Below are positions 47,963 to 56,433 of a stretch of 57,817 nt of DNA, piece by piece. The position numbers and the translations under genes are program-made. The first letter of the stretch is position 1, and each line of letters starts with the position of its first letter. The stretch comes from Cellulosimicrobium cellulans (GTDB lineage Bacteria; Actinomycetota; Actinomycetes; Actinomycetales; Cellulomonadaceae): positions 1 to 57,817 of the forward strand of contig NZ_BJNZ01000031.1 of NCBI RefSeq assembly GCF_006539945.1, read 5' to 3'. The notes beneath the pieces are model-generated. The model searched no databases. It had not been told where the DNA came from and was given only the letters and a program-made list of their open reading frames with translations.

Positions 47963-48490
47963 GTGCCCACCACCGTCGCACGCACCCGGCCGGACGACTG
48001 GCGCGACCTCCGGGACGTCCGCCTGCGGGCGCTCGCGGACGCGCCGTCCGCGTTCGGCTCGACGCTCGCGCGCGAGGTCGCCTTCCCCGACGACGTGTGG
48101 CGCGAGCGCGCGGCGCAGGGACGCACGCTCCTCGCGCGAGCGGTGCCCGACGGCGGCGTCCCGGCCGGGGACGAGAGGCCGGCCGGTCCGGTGGTCGGTG
48201 TCGCGGCGGTGTTCCCCTCGCACGACGACGCGACCGTGGCCGAGCTCGTGTCCGTGTGGGTCGACCCGGGCGCGCGGGGCACCGGCGTCGCGGCGGCGCT
48301 CCTGCGTTCCGCGGAGCTGCTCGCGGCCGAGCTCGGGGCGCGGACGCTCGCTCTGTGGGTGACCACGACGAACGACCTGGCGCTGCGGCTCTACGGGCGC
48401 GCGGGCTTCGCGCCGACCGGCGAGACCAAGCCCCTCCCGAGCGACCCGCGCCTCGTCGAGCTGCGGATGGCGCGGCGCATCCCCCGGTAG
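47963..48490 (+). CDS. GNAT-family N-acetyltransferase
   Basis: A 175-residue acetyltransferase. GTG 47963 is the start. Acetyl-CoA motif: VAELVSVWVDPGARGTGVAAALLRSAELLA (GARGTGVA loop), then ALWVTTTNDLALRLYGRAGFAPTGE as the C-terminal GNAT signature. Substrate not identifiable. It lies just before the nitroreductase gene on the same strand (40 bp), so they may be cotranscribed. Confidence 0.85.
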   Translation: MPTTVARTRPDDWRDLRDVRLRALADAPSAFGSTLAREVAFPDDVWRERAAQGRTLLARAVPDGGVPAGDERPAGPVVGVAAVFPSHDDATVAELVSVWVDPGARGTGVAAALLRSAELLAAELGARTLALWVTTTNDLALRLYGRAGFAPTGETKPLPSDPRLVELRMARRIPR

Positions 48491-48530
48491 GGTGCGGGGA
48501 CCTGCTGCCGGGCCGTGCCGAGGGGGCCAG

Positions 48531-49148
48531 TTGGAGTTCCAGGACGTCGTCCGACGCCGACGCATGGTGCGCCGGTTCACCGACGAGGCGGTCGCGCCGG
48601 AGGCGGTCGAGCGCCTCGTGCGCAACGCGGTCCGCGCGCCGAGCGCGGGGTTCGCGCAGGGGTGGTCGTTCCTCGTGCTCACCGAGCCCGACGACGTCGC
48701 GCGCTTCTGGTCCGCGACCTCCCCCGAGCAGCCCGAGCGGAGCATGAGCACGTGGCTCGCCGGGATGCGCACCGCGCCCGTGCTCGTCGTGGTCCTCGCG
48801 TCGAAGGACGTCTACCTCGACCGGTACGCCGAGGACGACAAGGGCTGGGCCGACCGGGACGAGAACCGCTGGGCCGTGCCGTACTGGCACGTCGACGCCG
48901 GGATGGCGGCGCTGCTCATGCTCCAGACCGCCGTCGACGAGGCGCTCGGCGCGTGCTTCTTCGGCGTCGCGCCGGGTGAGGTCGCGCGGCTGCGTGCGGC
49001 GTTCGGCATCCCCGACGCGTACGCCCCGACCGGGGTCGTCGCCGTCGGGCACCCCGCGGACAGGGCGACCACGGGCTCGCCGCGCCGTCGCGCGCGCAAG
49101 CCGCTCGACGACGTCGTGCACCGCGGGCGTTGGGGAGGCCGGCCGTGA
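48531..49148 (+). CDS. Nitroreductase-family FMN flavoprotein
   Basis: A 205-residue nitroreductase-fold protein. TTG 48531 is taken as start because AGGGGG (48521-48526) is 4 nt upstream; an in-frame GTG at 48492 lacks such a site. It begins LEFQDVVRRRRMVRRFTDE, with the Arg-rich FMN-contact motif, then APSAGFAQGW, YWHVDAGMAALLMLQTAVDE and GVAPGEVARLRAAFGIPD, PTGVVAVGHP. The substrate is unknown. The next gene starts inside its stop codon (GTGA). F420 genes lie about 0.8 kb downstream on the opposite strand. Confidence 0.83.
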   Translation: MEFQDVVRRRRMVRRFTDEAVAPEAVERLVRNAVRAPSAGFAQGWSFLVLTEPDDVARFWSATSPEQPERSMSTWLAGMRTAPVLVVVLASKDVYLDRYAEDDKGWADRDENRWAVPYWHVDAGMAALLMLQTAVDEALGACFFGVAPGEVARLRAAFGIPDAYAPTGVVAVGHPADRATTGSPRRRARKPLDDVVHRGRWGGRP

Positions 49149-49903
49149 CGCGGGCGAGCCTGCGCGCCGGTGCGCTCGCCGCCGGCCTCGTGGTCGGCGT
49201 CCTCGGCGCCGGTGCCTGCACGGGGAGCCCGACGCCCGAGGGGCCGACGAGCGGGCCCTCCGCGACGCGGACGCGGGAGGCGCCCGGTGTCGGCCCGAGC
49301 GGCGACCCGACCATCACGGCAGACCCGGACGTCGCGTCGGGAGCCCCGGGCGAGCCGACGGCCGGCTCCTCCACCGGCCCGGGTGACGGCGCGTCAGGGC
49401 CCGCCGCCCCCGAGATCACGAGCCTCGGCGGCACGCCGGCCACGGCACCGCTCGTCGCGCGTGCCGGATGGCAGGTCGTCGGAGCGAGCGGTGGGTGCGT
49501 CCTGCCGGCCCGGGGGACGGGCGACCCGGAGACACCGACGGCGGGCGCGCGCGACGCCTCCGCCGCCCTGCTCGCGGAGACGGTCTCCGCGGACGGCGGC
49601 GATCCGGACGGCGCGCCGCGCGACGTCCTGCTGCCGGTCGGCTCCGACGGCGTGGCCGTCCAGGGCGTCAACGCCGTCGCGCAGGACTGGACGGTCGAGT
49701 CTCCGAGGGGACCGGTGCAGGTGCGGGGTGCCGCACGCGTCGTCGCCGTCCCCGCGTTCGACGGCAGCACGAACACGCAGTCCGTCGTGCTCGCGCTGGA
49801 CTGCCCCGCGCCGTTCGACGAGGGCGCGTGGCAGCGCCTCCTCGCCGACGTGCGCGTCGGCCTCGTCGCGCCCGTCGAGGCCCTCGGCACCTGGCCGTCG
49901 TAG
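49145..49903 (+). CDS. Putative lipoprotein
   Basis: A 252-residue protein from GTG 49145, overlapping the nitroreductase stop by 4 bp. The N-terminus has an export signal (RASLRAGALAAGLVVGVLGAGAC) with Cys at residue ~25; the lipobox AGAC is suboptimal. A Pro/Thr/Gly/Ser-rich linker of ~75 residues precedes a globular domain of ~150 residues (ARAGWQVVGASGGCVLPAR ... VLALDCPAPFDEGAWQRLL). The family is not recognised. Membrane-attached or secreted. Confidence 0.7.
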   Translation: MTRASLRAGALAAGLVVGVLGAGACTGSPTPEGPTSGPSATRTREAPGVGPSGDPTITADPDVASGAPGEPTAGSSTGPGDGASGPAAPEITSLGGTPATAPLVARAGWQVVGASGGCVLPARGTGDPETPTAGARDASAALLAETVSADGGDPDGAPRDVLLPVGSDGVAVQGVNAVAQDWTVESPRGPVQVRGAARVVAVPAFDGSTNTQSVVLALDCPAPFDEGAWQRLLADVRVGLVAPVEALGTWPS

Positions 49904-49937
49904 CGGCAGGTCTCGCAGGCTCAGGTCTCGGGAAGGC

Positions 49938-50717
49938 TCAGGCGTCGTGGTCGCGCAGGGCCGGGACGTGCAGCCCGACGACGGCGCGCGCGTCCGCGGG
50001 CAGCTCGCCCCAGTCCTCCACGGTGTCGAGGTCGACCGCGGTACCCGGCCGCTGCACGACGACGGCCCGCAGCCCGAGCCGCTCGGCCTCCGCGACGTGG
50101 GCTGCGCGGCTGTCCGGCCCGAACCGGAACCGGAACCCCGCGGAAGCCGGAGGGTCGAGGGCGAGCAGGTTCGTGCCCGCGCCCCGGCGGTCCGTCGCGA
50201 CGACGACCGGGGCGTCCTCGGCGAGCAACGCCGCCACGTCCGCGGTCGTGAGAGCGGGGAGGTCGGCGTGCGCCACGAGGAGCCGCACCGGCCCCTGGGC
50301 CGCCGCGTCCTCCGACGCGATCTCGCGGCCCAGCTCGACCGCCGCGTCCAGGCCGGGCCGGTCCGCGGGCTGGAGCACGATGCGCAGCCGGTCCGCGTCG
50401 GCGGTCAGCAGGGGGAGGCCGTCGGACCCGGCGGCGTGCGCGGCGTCGACCACGACGTCCCGCAGCGCCCGCCACGTGAACCGCGGGTCCGACGTCACCA
50501 CGACCACGCGCTCGACGCCGTCGCTCGCGAGCAGCGTCCCCACGACGTGCCGCGCGAGCACGGCGATCAGCCTGCTGCGCGACGCGGGGTCCAGGACGTG
50601 CGCGAGCCGCGACTTCCCCGAGGACCCGTCGCGCAACGGCACGACGGCGACCACGCGCGCCGGGCGGCTGGGCGCGCCCGGGCGAGCGCCGTCGTCGGGC
50701 AGCACGAGGTCACCCAC
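49938..50717 (-). CDS. cofC: 2-phospho-lactate/phosphoenolpyruvate guanylyltransferase (F420)
   Basis: A 259-residue nucleotidyltransferase of coenzyme F420 biosynthesis (CofC/FbiD). GTG 50717 overlaps the cofD stop by 8 bp. Motifs: VVAVVPLRDGSSGKSRLAHVL with the GTP-binding Lys, VVVTSDPRF, LLVAHADLPALTTADVAAL (metal-binding Asp) and VATDRRGAGTNLLALDPP. It activates phospholactate or, in mycobacteria-type pathways, PEP with GTP. Product passes to CofD, encoded directly upstream. Confidence 0.93.
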   Translation of the reverse strand: MGDLVLPDDGARPGAPSRPARVVAVVPLRDGSSGKSRLAHVLDPASRSRLIAVLARHVVGTLLASDGVERVVVVTSDPRFTWRALRDVVVDAAHAAGSDGLPLLTADADRLRIVLQPADRPGLDAAVELGREIASEDAAAQGPVRLLVAHADLPALTTADVAALLAEDAPVVVATDRRGAGTNLLALDPPASAGFRFRFGPDSRAAHVAEAERLGLRAVVVQRPGTAVDLDTVEDWGELPADARAVVGLHVPALRDHDA

Positions 50718-51663
50718 GAGCGACCCCCGCCGACGCGAGCAGCGTGCGCGCGAGGCGCTCGCGGCCCGCGGGGCCGCCCATGACGGTGTCCGTCACGACG
50801 ACGTCCATCCCCAGCGCCCGGACGGCGTCGGCGAGGTGGGCGTCGTGGTCGTCGATCACCATGACGTCGACGAGCCCGACGTACAGGCGCGCGACGCCGA
50901 GCGCCGAGACCTCGTGCCCGAGCGTCGTGAGGATCTGCGCGGCGGGTCCCTTGATCGCGCGGCCGCCGACGATCGGGCTCACCGCGACGCGGCGCGCGGA
51001 CGTCCCGGCGAGCGCGTCACGCACGCCCGCGACGCCCAGCACCGGCTCCACCGACAGGAACGGGTTCGACGGCGCGACCACGACCACGTCGGCGTCGCGC
51101 ACCGCGTCGAGCACACTGGGTGCCGGGCGCGCGGCGTCGATGCCGTCGTAGACGAGGCCCAGCACGTCGTCCGCGTGCCGGCGGCCGACGAAGTACTCCT
51201 GGAACCCGAGGCGCCCCGCGGGCGTGTCGACGAGCGTCGCGACGCGGTCGTCGCTCACGGGCAGCACGCGCGCCCGGACGCCCAGCGCGGACGTGAGCCG
51301 CGCGGTCACGTCGGTCAGCGACGACCCCGCGCGCAGCCGGGCCGTCCGCACGACGTGCGTCGCGAGGTCGCGGTCGCCGAGCGTGAACCACGTGTCCTCG
51401 CCGAGCCGGCCCATCGCCTCGAGAGCCGCGTACGTCTCGCCGACCACGCCCCAGCCGCGCTCCTCGTCCGCGAGCCCGGCGAGCGTGTACGTCACCGTGT
51501 CGAGGTCGGGCGAGATCCACAGCCCGTGCAGCTCGACGTCGTCCGCGACGTTGACGACGACCGTGAGGTCGACCCCGGCGAGGTCCAGGCCGTGCGCGAG
51601 GCGTGCCCCGCCGACCCCGCCCGCGAGCACGGTCACGCGGTCGGTGCGGTGTTCTGCTGTCAC
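50710..51663 (-). CDS. cofD: 2-phospho-L-lactate transferase (F420)
   Basis: A 317-residue CofD/FbiA protein that joins the activated phospholactyl or PEP moiety to the deazaflavin Fo. GTG 51663 is the start; the frame before it is not family-like. Marks: [17 protein letters not shown] at the N-terminus, [56 protein letters not shown] and [15 protein letters not shown], then [12 protein letters not shown]. Overlapping cofC downstream, it forms the cofDC unit. Downstream steps (cofE/fbiB, fbiC) are not in the window. Confidence 0.95.
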   Translation of the reverse strand: MTAEHRTDRVTVLAGGVGGARLAHGLDLAGVDLTVVVNVADDVELHGLWISPDLDTVTYTLAGLADEERGWGVVGETYAALEAMGRLGEDTWFTLGDRDLATHVVRTARLRAGSSLTDVTARLTSALGVRARVLPVSDDRVATLVDTPAGRLGFQEYFVGRRHADDVLGLVYDGIDAARPAPSVLDAVRDADVVVVAPSNPFLSVEPVLGVAGVRDALAGTSARRVAVSPIVGGRAIKGPAAQILTTLGHEVSALGVARLYVGLVDVMVIDDHDAHLADAVRALGMDVVVTDTVMGGPAGRERLARTLLASAGVARG

Positions 51664-51767
51664 GACGACGAGCCTACGTCGGGGCGCCGGGAGCCCCGGC
51701 GGCCCGCGCCCGGACGTCCCGGCCGCCCCGCCCGGTCCGTGCACCGGACCCGTGCCACGATGGGCCC

Positions 51768-52088
51768 ATGGCCGTCTTCGCCTTCTCCGTCGCCCCGCTC
51801 GGTGCCGGCGAGTCCGTCGCGGACTCCGTCGCCGAGGCCGTCCGCATCGTCCGCGAGTCGGGCCTGCCCAACCGCACCACGTCGATGTTCACCGAGATCG
51901 AGGGCGACTGGGACACCGTCATGCCCGTGATCCAGCGCGCCACCGAGGCCGTCGGCGCGGGCGGGCACCGGGTCTCGCTCGTCATCAAGGCGGACATCCG
52001 CCCCGGCCGCACAGGGGAGCTCACGGGGAAGGTCGAGCGCGTCGAGGAGCGCCTCGCGGCCGAGTCGGAGGAGACCGGGCACGCCTGA
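51768..52088 (+). CDS. MTH1187/YkoF-type thiamine-binding protein
   Basis: A 106-residue ferredoxin-fold protein of the MTH1187 (YqgV) family, which binds thiamine or hydroxymethylpyrimidine-like ligands. Marks are [49 protein letters not shown] and [17 protein letters not shown]. It is divergent from cofD with ~100 bp between. Cytosolic; role in the host is unproven. Confidence 0.88.
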   Translation: MAVFAFSVAPLGAGESVADSVAEAVRIVRESGLPNRTTSMFTEIEGDWDTVMPVIQRATEAVGAGGHRVSLVIKADIRPGRTGELTGKVERVEERLAAESEETGHA

Positions 52089-52203
52089 CCTGCGGGTCGG
52101 GGCGGGGACGGTTCGACCGGTTCGCGGGACTTGACCGGCGACGTAGGCTATGGCGCAAACGCCCCCGCCCAGGTCGCGTTCCGCTGCCGCAGGAGATCTC
52201 CCG

Positions 52204-53676
52204 ATGCCCCTCTTCGAGGTGGACGCCGAGCGTCCCGTACTGGTCCAGCCGCCCCAGCCGGCAGGTGCCTTCGGGACCGACGCCCAGCGCGTCGTGGACG
52301 GCAACATCGAGGGGCTGCTGGGCGAGCAGATCTTCCCCGTCGCGCAGGGCACGTCCGACGACGAGCCCCACCTCCTCGCGCTCGACGCCGCCGGTCTCCC
52401 GGTGGTCATCGAGGTCACCGCGGAGCTCACGGAGCAGGCCCTCACCGCGGCGCTCAACCACGCCGGCCGGGCCGGGCGCCTCACGCGCGCCGAGCTCGCC
52501 GCCCGCTACACCGGCGGCGCCTCGCGGTTCCAGCAGGACGTCGCTGCGTTCTACGACAACGTCCCCCTCACGCGCTCGCAGGCGACCGCCCGCGCCACCG
52601 GCGCGCGCCTCATCGTCATCTGCTCGAGCGCCGCCCCCGGCATCCAGGACGCGCTCGACTTCCTGCGTCAGCCCGGCTCACCGGTCGCCGTCCTGCGCCT
52701 CGGCGTGGTCCAGGGCGCCGACGGCCGCCGCTTCGTGGACGTGTCCCCGCTCGCGATGACGCGCGACAACCCCGCACCACCCGCACCACCCGCGGCGCCC
52801 GAGCCCCGCCGGGGCCGCGCCGTCGCCCCCGGATCCGACTTCGCGGACGGCGTCGCCGTGGGCCGAGCCCTGACCGGCAAGTTTCCCGTGGTGACGCGGC
52901 AGGCCGCGCAGTCCCGGGCCGAGCGTCGTCGTGCGGCCGAGCTCGAGCCGCGCGCCGGCTCCGCGACCGCGCCCAGCCCGATGGACGAGACCGGCCCACT
53001 CGCCGCGCTGGCCCCGATCGCTGCGCCGTCGGAGCCGTCGCGCGCCGAGCCTCCCGTCCTGGACTTCGTGCCTCTCGACGACCCGCTCACCGCCCGGACC
53101 GCACCCGAGCCCGCGTCCGCCGGGTGGGCCGACCGTCGACCCGTCGAGGCCGGGGACGAGCCGTCGACCCCGCGCACGTCGATCCTCACGCGGGAGTCGA
53201 TCCGCACCCGGGAGTCGATCCGGACGCGCGAGTCGTACCTCACCCACGAGTACGGCGAGCAGCGCAGCCCGTCGCGCGAGCAGCCGTACGACCCGCTGTC
53301 GTACCGCCCGCCCGTCGACCTCGACGCCACACCCGCGCACGCGTCCGCGAGCCGCGACGTCGTTCCCGTGCCGCCCCCGCCCCCCGCGGACGTGCCGCTC
53401 GGTCCGGACGACGACCCCGACCTCGTCGCGCTCGCGCGCGCGTTCGGCACCCCGCGCCAGCTCGTCTGGTCACGCCCGCGCCGCGGCCAGCGCTTCGAGG
53501 CCCTGCTCCAGCCCGACGGCTACATCGAGCTGTCCGACGGCGCACGCTTCCGCCACCCGGATCTCGCCGCCGTCGCCGTGTCGGGCACCCACACCGCCGA
53601 CGGCTGGAGCGTCTGGCGCCTCGGCGCCGAGGACGGCCCCACCCTCACCGACGCCTTCCGCGAGCACCACGCCTGA
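52204..53676 (+). CDS. Nuclease-fold-like protein with C-terminal RAMA-like domain
   Basis: A 490-residue protein. ATG 52204 has AGGAG ~10 nt upstream and is favoured over the GTG at 52150. The N-terminal ~170 residues look like a restriction-endonuclease-fold core (LLALDAAGLPVVIEVTAELTEQAL) but the D-ExK Lys is absent (IEVT). A long Pro/Ala-rich middle (about 200-400) contains a TRES repeat (ILTRESIRTRESIRTRESY, near residues 330-350). The C-terminal ~80 residues (RFEALLQPDGYIELSDGA, FRHPDLAAVAVSG, ADGWSVWRL) match the RAMA or DUF4357-like pattern, thought to bind modified DNA. The call is by motif shape only. Confidence 0.65.
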   Translation: MPLFEVDAERPVLVQPPQPAGAFGTDAQRVVDGNIEGLLGEQIFPVAQGTSDDEPHLLALDAAGLPVVIEVTAELTEQALTAALNHAGRAGRLTRAELAARYTGGASRFQQDVAAFYDNVPLTRSQATARATGARLIVICSSAAPGIQDALDFLRQPGSPVAVLRLGVVQGADGRRFVDVSPLAMTRDNPAPPAPPAAPEPRRGRAVAPGSDFADGVAVGRALTGKFPVVTRQAAQSRAERRRAAELEPRAGSATAPSPMDETGPLAALAPIAAPSEPSRAEPPVLDFVPLDDPLTARTAPEPASAGWADRRPVEAGDEPSTPRTSILTRESIRTRESIRTRESYLTHEYGEQRSPSREQPYDPLSYRPPVDLDATPAHASASRDVVPVPPPPPADVPLGPDDDPDLVALARAFGTPRQLVWSRPRRGQRFEALLQPDGYIELSDGARFRHPDLAAVAVSGTHTADGWSVWRLGAEDGPTLTDAFREHHA

Positions 53677-53747
53677 GTCGCGTCGTCCGCCCGGGTCCGC
53701 TGCCCGCGTGGCCCTGAGCGCGTGGACCACGACGACCGGAGGCGGAC

Positions 53748-54386
53748 GTGATCGGGTTCCTGCACACGGCGGACGTGCACGTCGCGACGTTCGGTGCGCT
53801 GGTGGACGAGGCCGCGCCGGGGGAGGGGCACGCGCACCGCGTCGACGCGCCGCTCCTGGACGACGCGCGGGCGGGCGCACCGACCGGTGCGCGGGTCCGG
53901 GCGCACGTGGACGCGCTCGTCGCGGCGGGGGCGTCGGTGGTGGTGTGCACGTGCTCGACGCTCGGTCCGGTCGCGGAGGAGGTCGGCGGGCTCGGGGTGC
54001 CCGTGGTGCGGGTGGACCGGCCGCTCGCGGAGGCGGCGGTGCGCGACGGCGGCCGGGTCGCGATCGTGGCGGCGCTCGCCTCGACGCTCGGCCCGACGAC
54101 GGACCTCCTCGCCGACGCCGCCCGGCGCGCGGGGGCGACCGTCGAGCTCGACCCCGTGGTCTGCGTGGACGCGTGGTCCGCGTTCGAGGCCGGTGACCTG
54201 GGCGCATACCACCGGGCCGTCGCCGACGCGGCGCGGGACGCCGTCAGGCGGCGGCGAGCGGACGTCGTCGTGCTCGCGCAGGCCAGCATGGCGCCCGCGG
54301 CGGCGTTGCTCGTCGACCTTCCGGTCCCCGTGCTGACGAGCCCGGGCAGCGCGGTGGCCCGGGCCGTGGAGCTGGCCCGGGCCTGA
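53748..54386 (+). CDS. Aspartate/glutamate racemase-family protein
   Basis: A 212-residue protein with the Asp/Glu/hydantoin racemase fold. GTG 53748 has GGAGG 5 nt upstream. The two catalytic cysteines of the family are suggested by VVVCTCSTLGP (about residue 67-69) and, less clearly, a counterpart in VLAQASMAPAA, where Ser replaces the second Cys. PLP-independent racemases need two Cys, so the missing second Cys raises doubt about racemase activity. Monocistronic. Confidence 0.75.
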   Translation: MIGFLHTADVHVATFGALVDEAAPGEGHAHRVDAPLLDDARAGAPTGARVRAHVDALVAAGASVVVCTCSTLGPVAEEVGGLGVPVVRVDRPLAEAAVRDGGRVAIVAALASTLGPTTDLLADAARRAGATVELDPVVCVDAWSAFEAGDLGAYHRAVADAARDAVRRRRADVVVLAQASMAPAAALLVDLPVPVLTSPGSAVARAVELARA

Positions 54387-54399
54387 CGCGCGCCGTCGG

Positions 54400-55254
54400 T
54401 CAGTCGGTGGTGCGCACCATGGTGCGGATCCCGACGGCGAGGCCGACGGCGGCCGTCACCGCGGCGGCGACCCAGCCCCACGCGACGACCGAGGCGGTGA
54501 GGTCGCCGGCGAACAGCGCACGCTCGGCGTCGACGACGTACCGGAGCGGGTTGACGTCGGACGCGACCTGCATCCACCGGGGCCCGGTCTCGAGCGGCAG
54601 GAGCATGCCGGACAGGATCATGAGGGGGAAGATCAGGGTCTGCTGCACGACCCAGAACATCCAGTCCTGCTTGCGGACCGCGAGCGCGAGGGCGTAGCTG
54701 AGGGACCCGATCCCGACGCCGAAGACGGCGAGCAGCGCGAGCCCGACGACCGCGCCGGCGGGGTGGAGCTCGAACCCGAACGGGAGCATGACGAGCACCA
54801 CGACGACCGACTGCGCGACGATCGGGACCATCTCCTTGAGCGCGCGGCCGACGAGCAGCGAGGCGCGCGACAGCGGGGCGACGAGCATGCGCTCGTGCGC
54901 GCCGGTCTGGAGCTCGACGAGCAGGTTCGCCCCGGTCGTGGTGGTCCCGAAGAGCGTGGTCATCACGAGGATGGACGGGACGAACCACTGCCAGACGTTG
55001 CCGCCCAGGACCTCCTGGCCGGTCGTCGTGCCGCCGAGCGACCCGACGAGCAGGGGGCCGAACAGCGCGAGGAAGACGATCGGCTGGACGAGCCCGAACA
55101 GCACGGAGAACGGGTCGTGCACGACGGGCCGCAGCTCGCGGACGAGCACGATCCCGGTGTCGCGCGCGAAGGCGCCGAGCCCGCGGCGAGCGCGGGGGCG
55201 GGTGGGCGACTGGGGCGGGGTGACGCTGGTGGGGGCGATGTCGACGGTGCTCAT
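54400..55254 (-). CDS. ABC-2 type permease (DrrB-like)
   Basis: A 284-residue membrane protein. ATG 55254 overlaps the ATPase stop by 4 bp. It has a cytoplasmic N-terminus of ~35 residues and six hydrophobic segments (LVQPIVFLALFGPLLVG, ILVMTTLFGTTTTG, VVVVLVMLPFGF, VGLALLAVFGVG, TLIFPLMILSGMLLPL, VVAWGWVAAAVTAAVGLAVG). The RELRP segment precedes the first helix. It pairs with the ATPase encoded upstream; the family exports drugs or lipids. Confidence 0.9.
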   Translation of the reverse strand: MSTVDIAPTSVTPPQSPTRPRARRGLGAFARDTGIVLVRELRPVVHDPFSVLFGLVQPIVFLALFGPLLVGSLGGTTTGQEVLGGNVWQWFVPSILVMTTLFGTTTTGANLLVELQTGAHERMLVAPLSRASLLVGRALKEMVPIVAQSVVVVLVMLPFGFELHPAGAVVGLALLAVFGVGIGSLSYALALAVRKQDWMFWVVQQTLIFPLMILSGMLLPLETGPRWMQVASDVNPLRYVVDAERALFAGDLTASVVAWGWVAAAVTAAVGLAVGIRTMVRTTD

Positions 55255-56339
55255 GCTGCGGTCCTCTCGGTCGGGCGGGTGCCCTCGGCAGGGGCGTCGG
55301 TCGGGGTCGCGGCGCCGGCCTCGCGCAGGCTGCGGCCGGTGAGCGCGAGGAAGACGTCGTCGAGCGTGGGCCGGTGCACCTGCGCGGTCGCGACGGCGAT
55401 GCCGTCCGCGTCGGCGGCGCGCAGCAGGCGGGGCAGGTAGGCGTCGCCGCGCTCGGCGCGCACCTCGAGCGTGGGTGCGGCGTCGTGCCCGACGGCGGGG
55501 GCGTCGTCGGGCGTGCGGGTCGCCTCGCGGAACCCCTCGACCCGGCGGGCGAGCGCGACGAGCCGCGCGGCGTCGTCGTGCGCCGGGCCCTGCGGGGGCG
55601 CGAGCGTGACGACGACGCGGTCCCCGGCAAGGTCGGCCTTGAGGTTCTCCGCGGTGTCGTCGGCGATGACCTGCCCGTGGTCGACGACGACCACGCGCTC
55701 GGCCATCGTGTCGGCCTCGTCGAGGTAGTGCGTCGTGAGGACGATCGTCATGGGCTCGCCCGTGGCCGCGAGCGAGTCCTCGCGCATGCGCAGGACGTGG
55801 TCCCACAGGTTCGCCCGGTTGTGCGGGTCGAGGCCGGTCGACGGCTCGTCGAGGAACAGCAGCGACGGTGCGTGGACGAGGCCCATCGCGACGTCGAGCC
55901 GGCGACGCTGCCCGCCGGAGAGGTCGGACACCTTGCGCGCGCCGTAGGACGCGAGCTCGAGGGAGTCGAGGAGCTCGTCGGCGCGGCGGCGCGCGGTGCG
56001 CCGGTCGAGGCCGTGGATGCGGCCCTGGCTCGCGAGCTCGTCGACGGCGCGCTGCGCGTGGCCCGCGCCGTTGCCCTGCCCGACGTAGCCGATGCGGTGC
56101 CGGACGGCGTCGGGCTCGGCGACGACGTCGTGCCCCGCGACCGTGGCGGTGCCCGACGTGGGGCGGATGAGCGTGGTGAGCATGCGGAGCGTGGTCGTCT
56201 TGCCGGCGCCGTTGGGGCCGAGGACGGCGACGAGCTCGCCGGGTGCGACGTCGAGGTCGATGCCGCGCACGGCGTGCACCGTGGCGCTCGCGTCGCGCCC
56301 GACGGGGAAGTCCTTGGTCAGTGCTCTGGTGCGGATCAC
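55251..56339 (-). CDS. ABC transporter ATPase (DrrA-like)
   Basis: A 362-residue ATPase. GTG 56339 is chosen from its AGGAGG site 7 nt upstream. Walker A GPNGAGKTTT, Q-loop in RIGYVGQGNG, signature LSGGQRRRLDVAMGL, Walker B LLFLDEPSTGLD, H-loop VLTTHYLDEAD. The C-terminal extension (about 230-350) is the DrrA-type regulatory domain seen in exporters of hydrophobic compounds. Divergent from the WYL regulator; an operator-like palindrome lies in between. Confidence 0.93.
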   Translation of the reverse strand: MIRTRALTKDFPVGRDASATVHAVRGIDLDVAPGELVAVLGPNGAGKTTTLRMLTTLIRPTSGTATVAGHDVVAEPDAVRHRIGYVGQGNGAGHAQRAVDELASQGRIHGLDRRTARRRADELLDSLELASYGARKVSDLSGGQRRRLDVAMGLVHAPSLLFLDEPSTGLDPHNRANLWDHVLRMREDSLAATGEPMTIVLTTHYLDEADTMAERVVVVDHGQVIADDTAENLKADLAGDRVVVTLAPPQGPAHDDAARLVALARRVEGFREATRTPDDAPAVGHDAAPTLEVRAERGDAYLPRLLRAADADGIAVATAQVHRPTLDDVFLALTGRSLREAGAATPTDAPAEGTRPTERTAA

Positions 56340-56389
56340 GGTGGCTCCTCCTGGGTGTGCTTCGTGCGTCGAGGCCGACGTTGCCAGGG

Positions 56390-56414
56390 GTAGAGGACAG
56401 CTACGGTCCTCTAC
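56390..56414. promoter_or_regulatory. Inverted repeat in ABC/WYL divergent promoter
   Basis: GTAGAGGAC (56390-56398) and GTCCTCTAC (56406-56414) are perfect inverted arms of 9 bp with a 7-bp spacer. It lies 51 bp upstream of the ATPase start and 20 bp upstream of the regulator ATG, the position expected of an autoregulatory operator for the WYL protein. Confidence 0.7.
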
Positions 56415-56433
56415 TTCGTGACACAGTGAGGTC

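Noticed and set aside
48492-48530. GTG start for the nitroreductase
   Set aside because: TTG 48531 has AGGGGG at good distance and begins the conserved domain.
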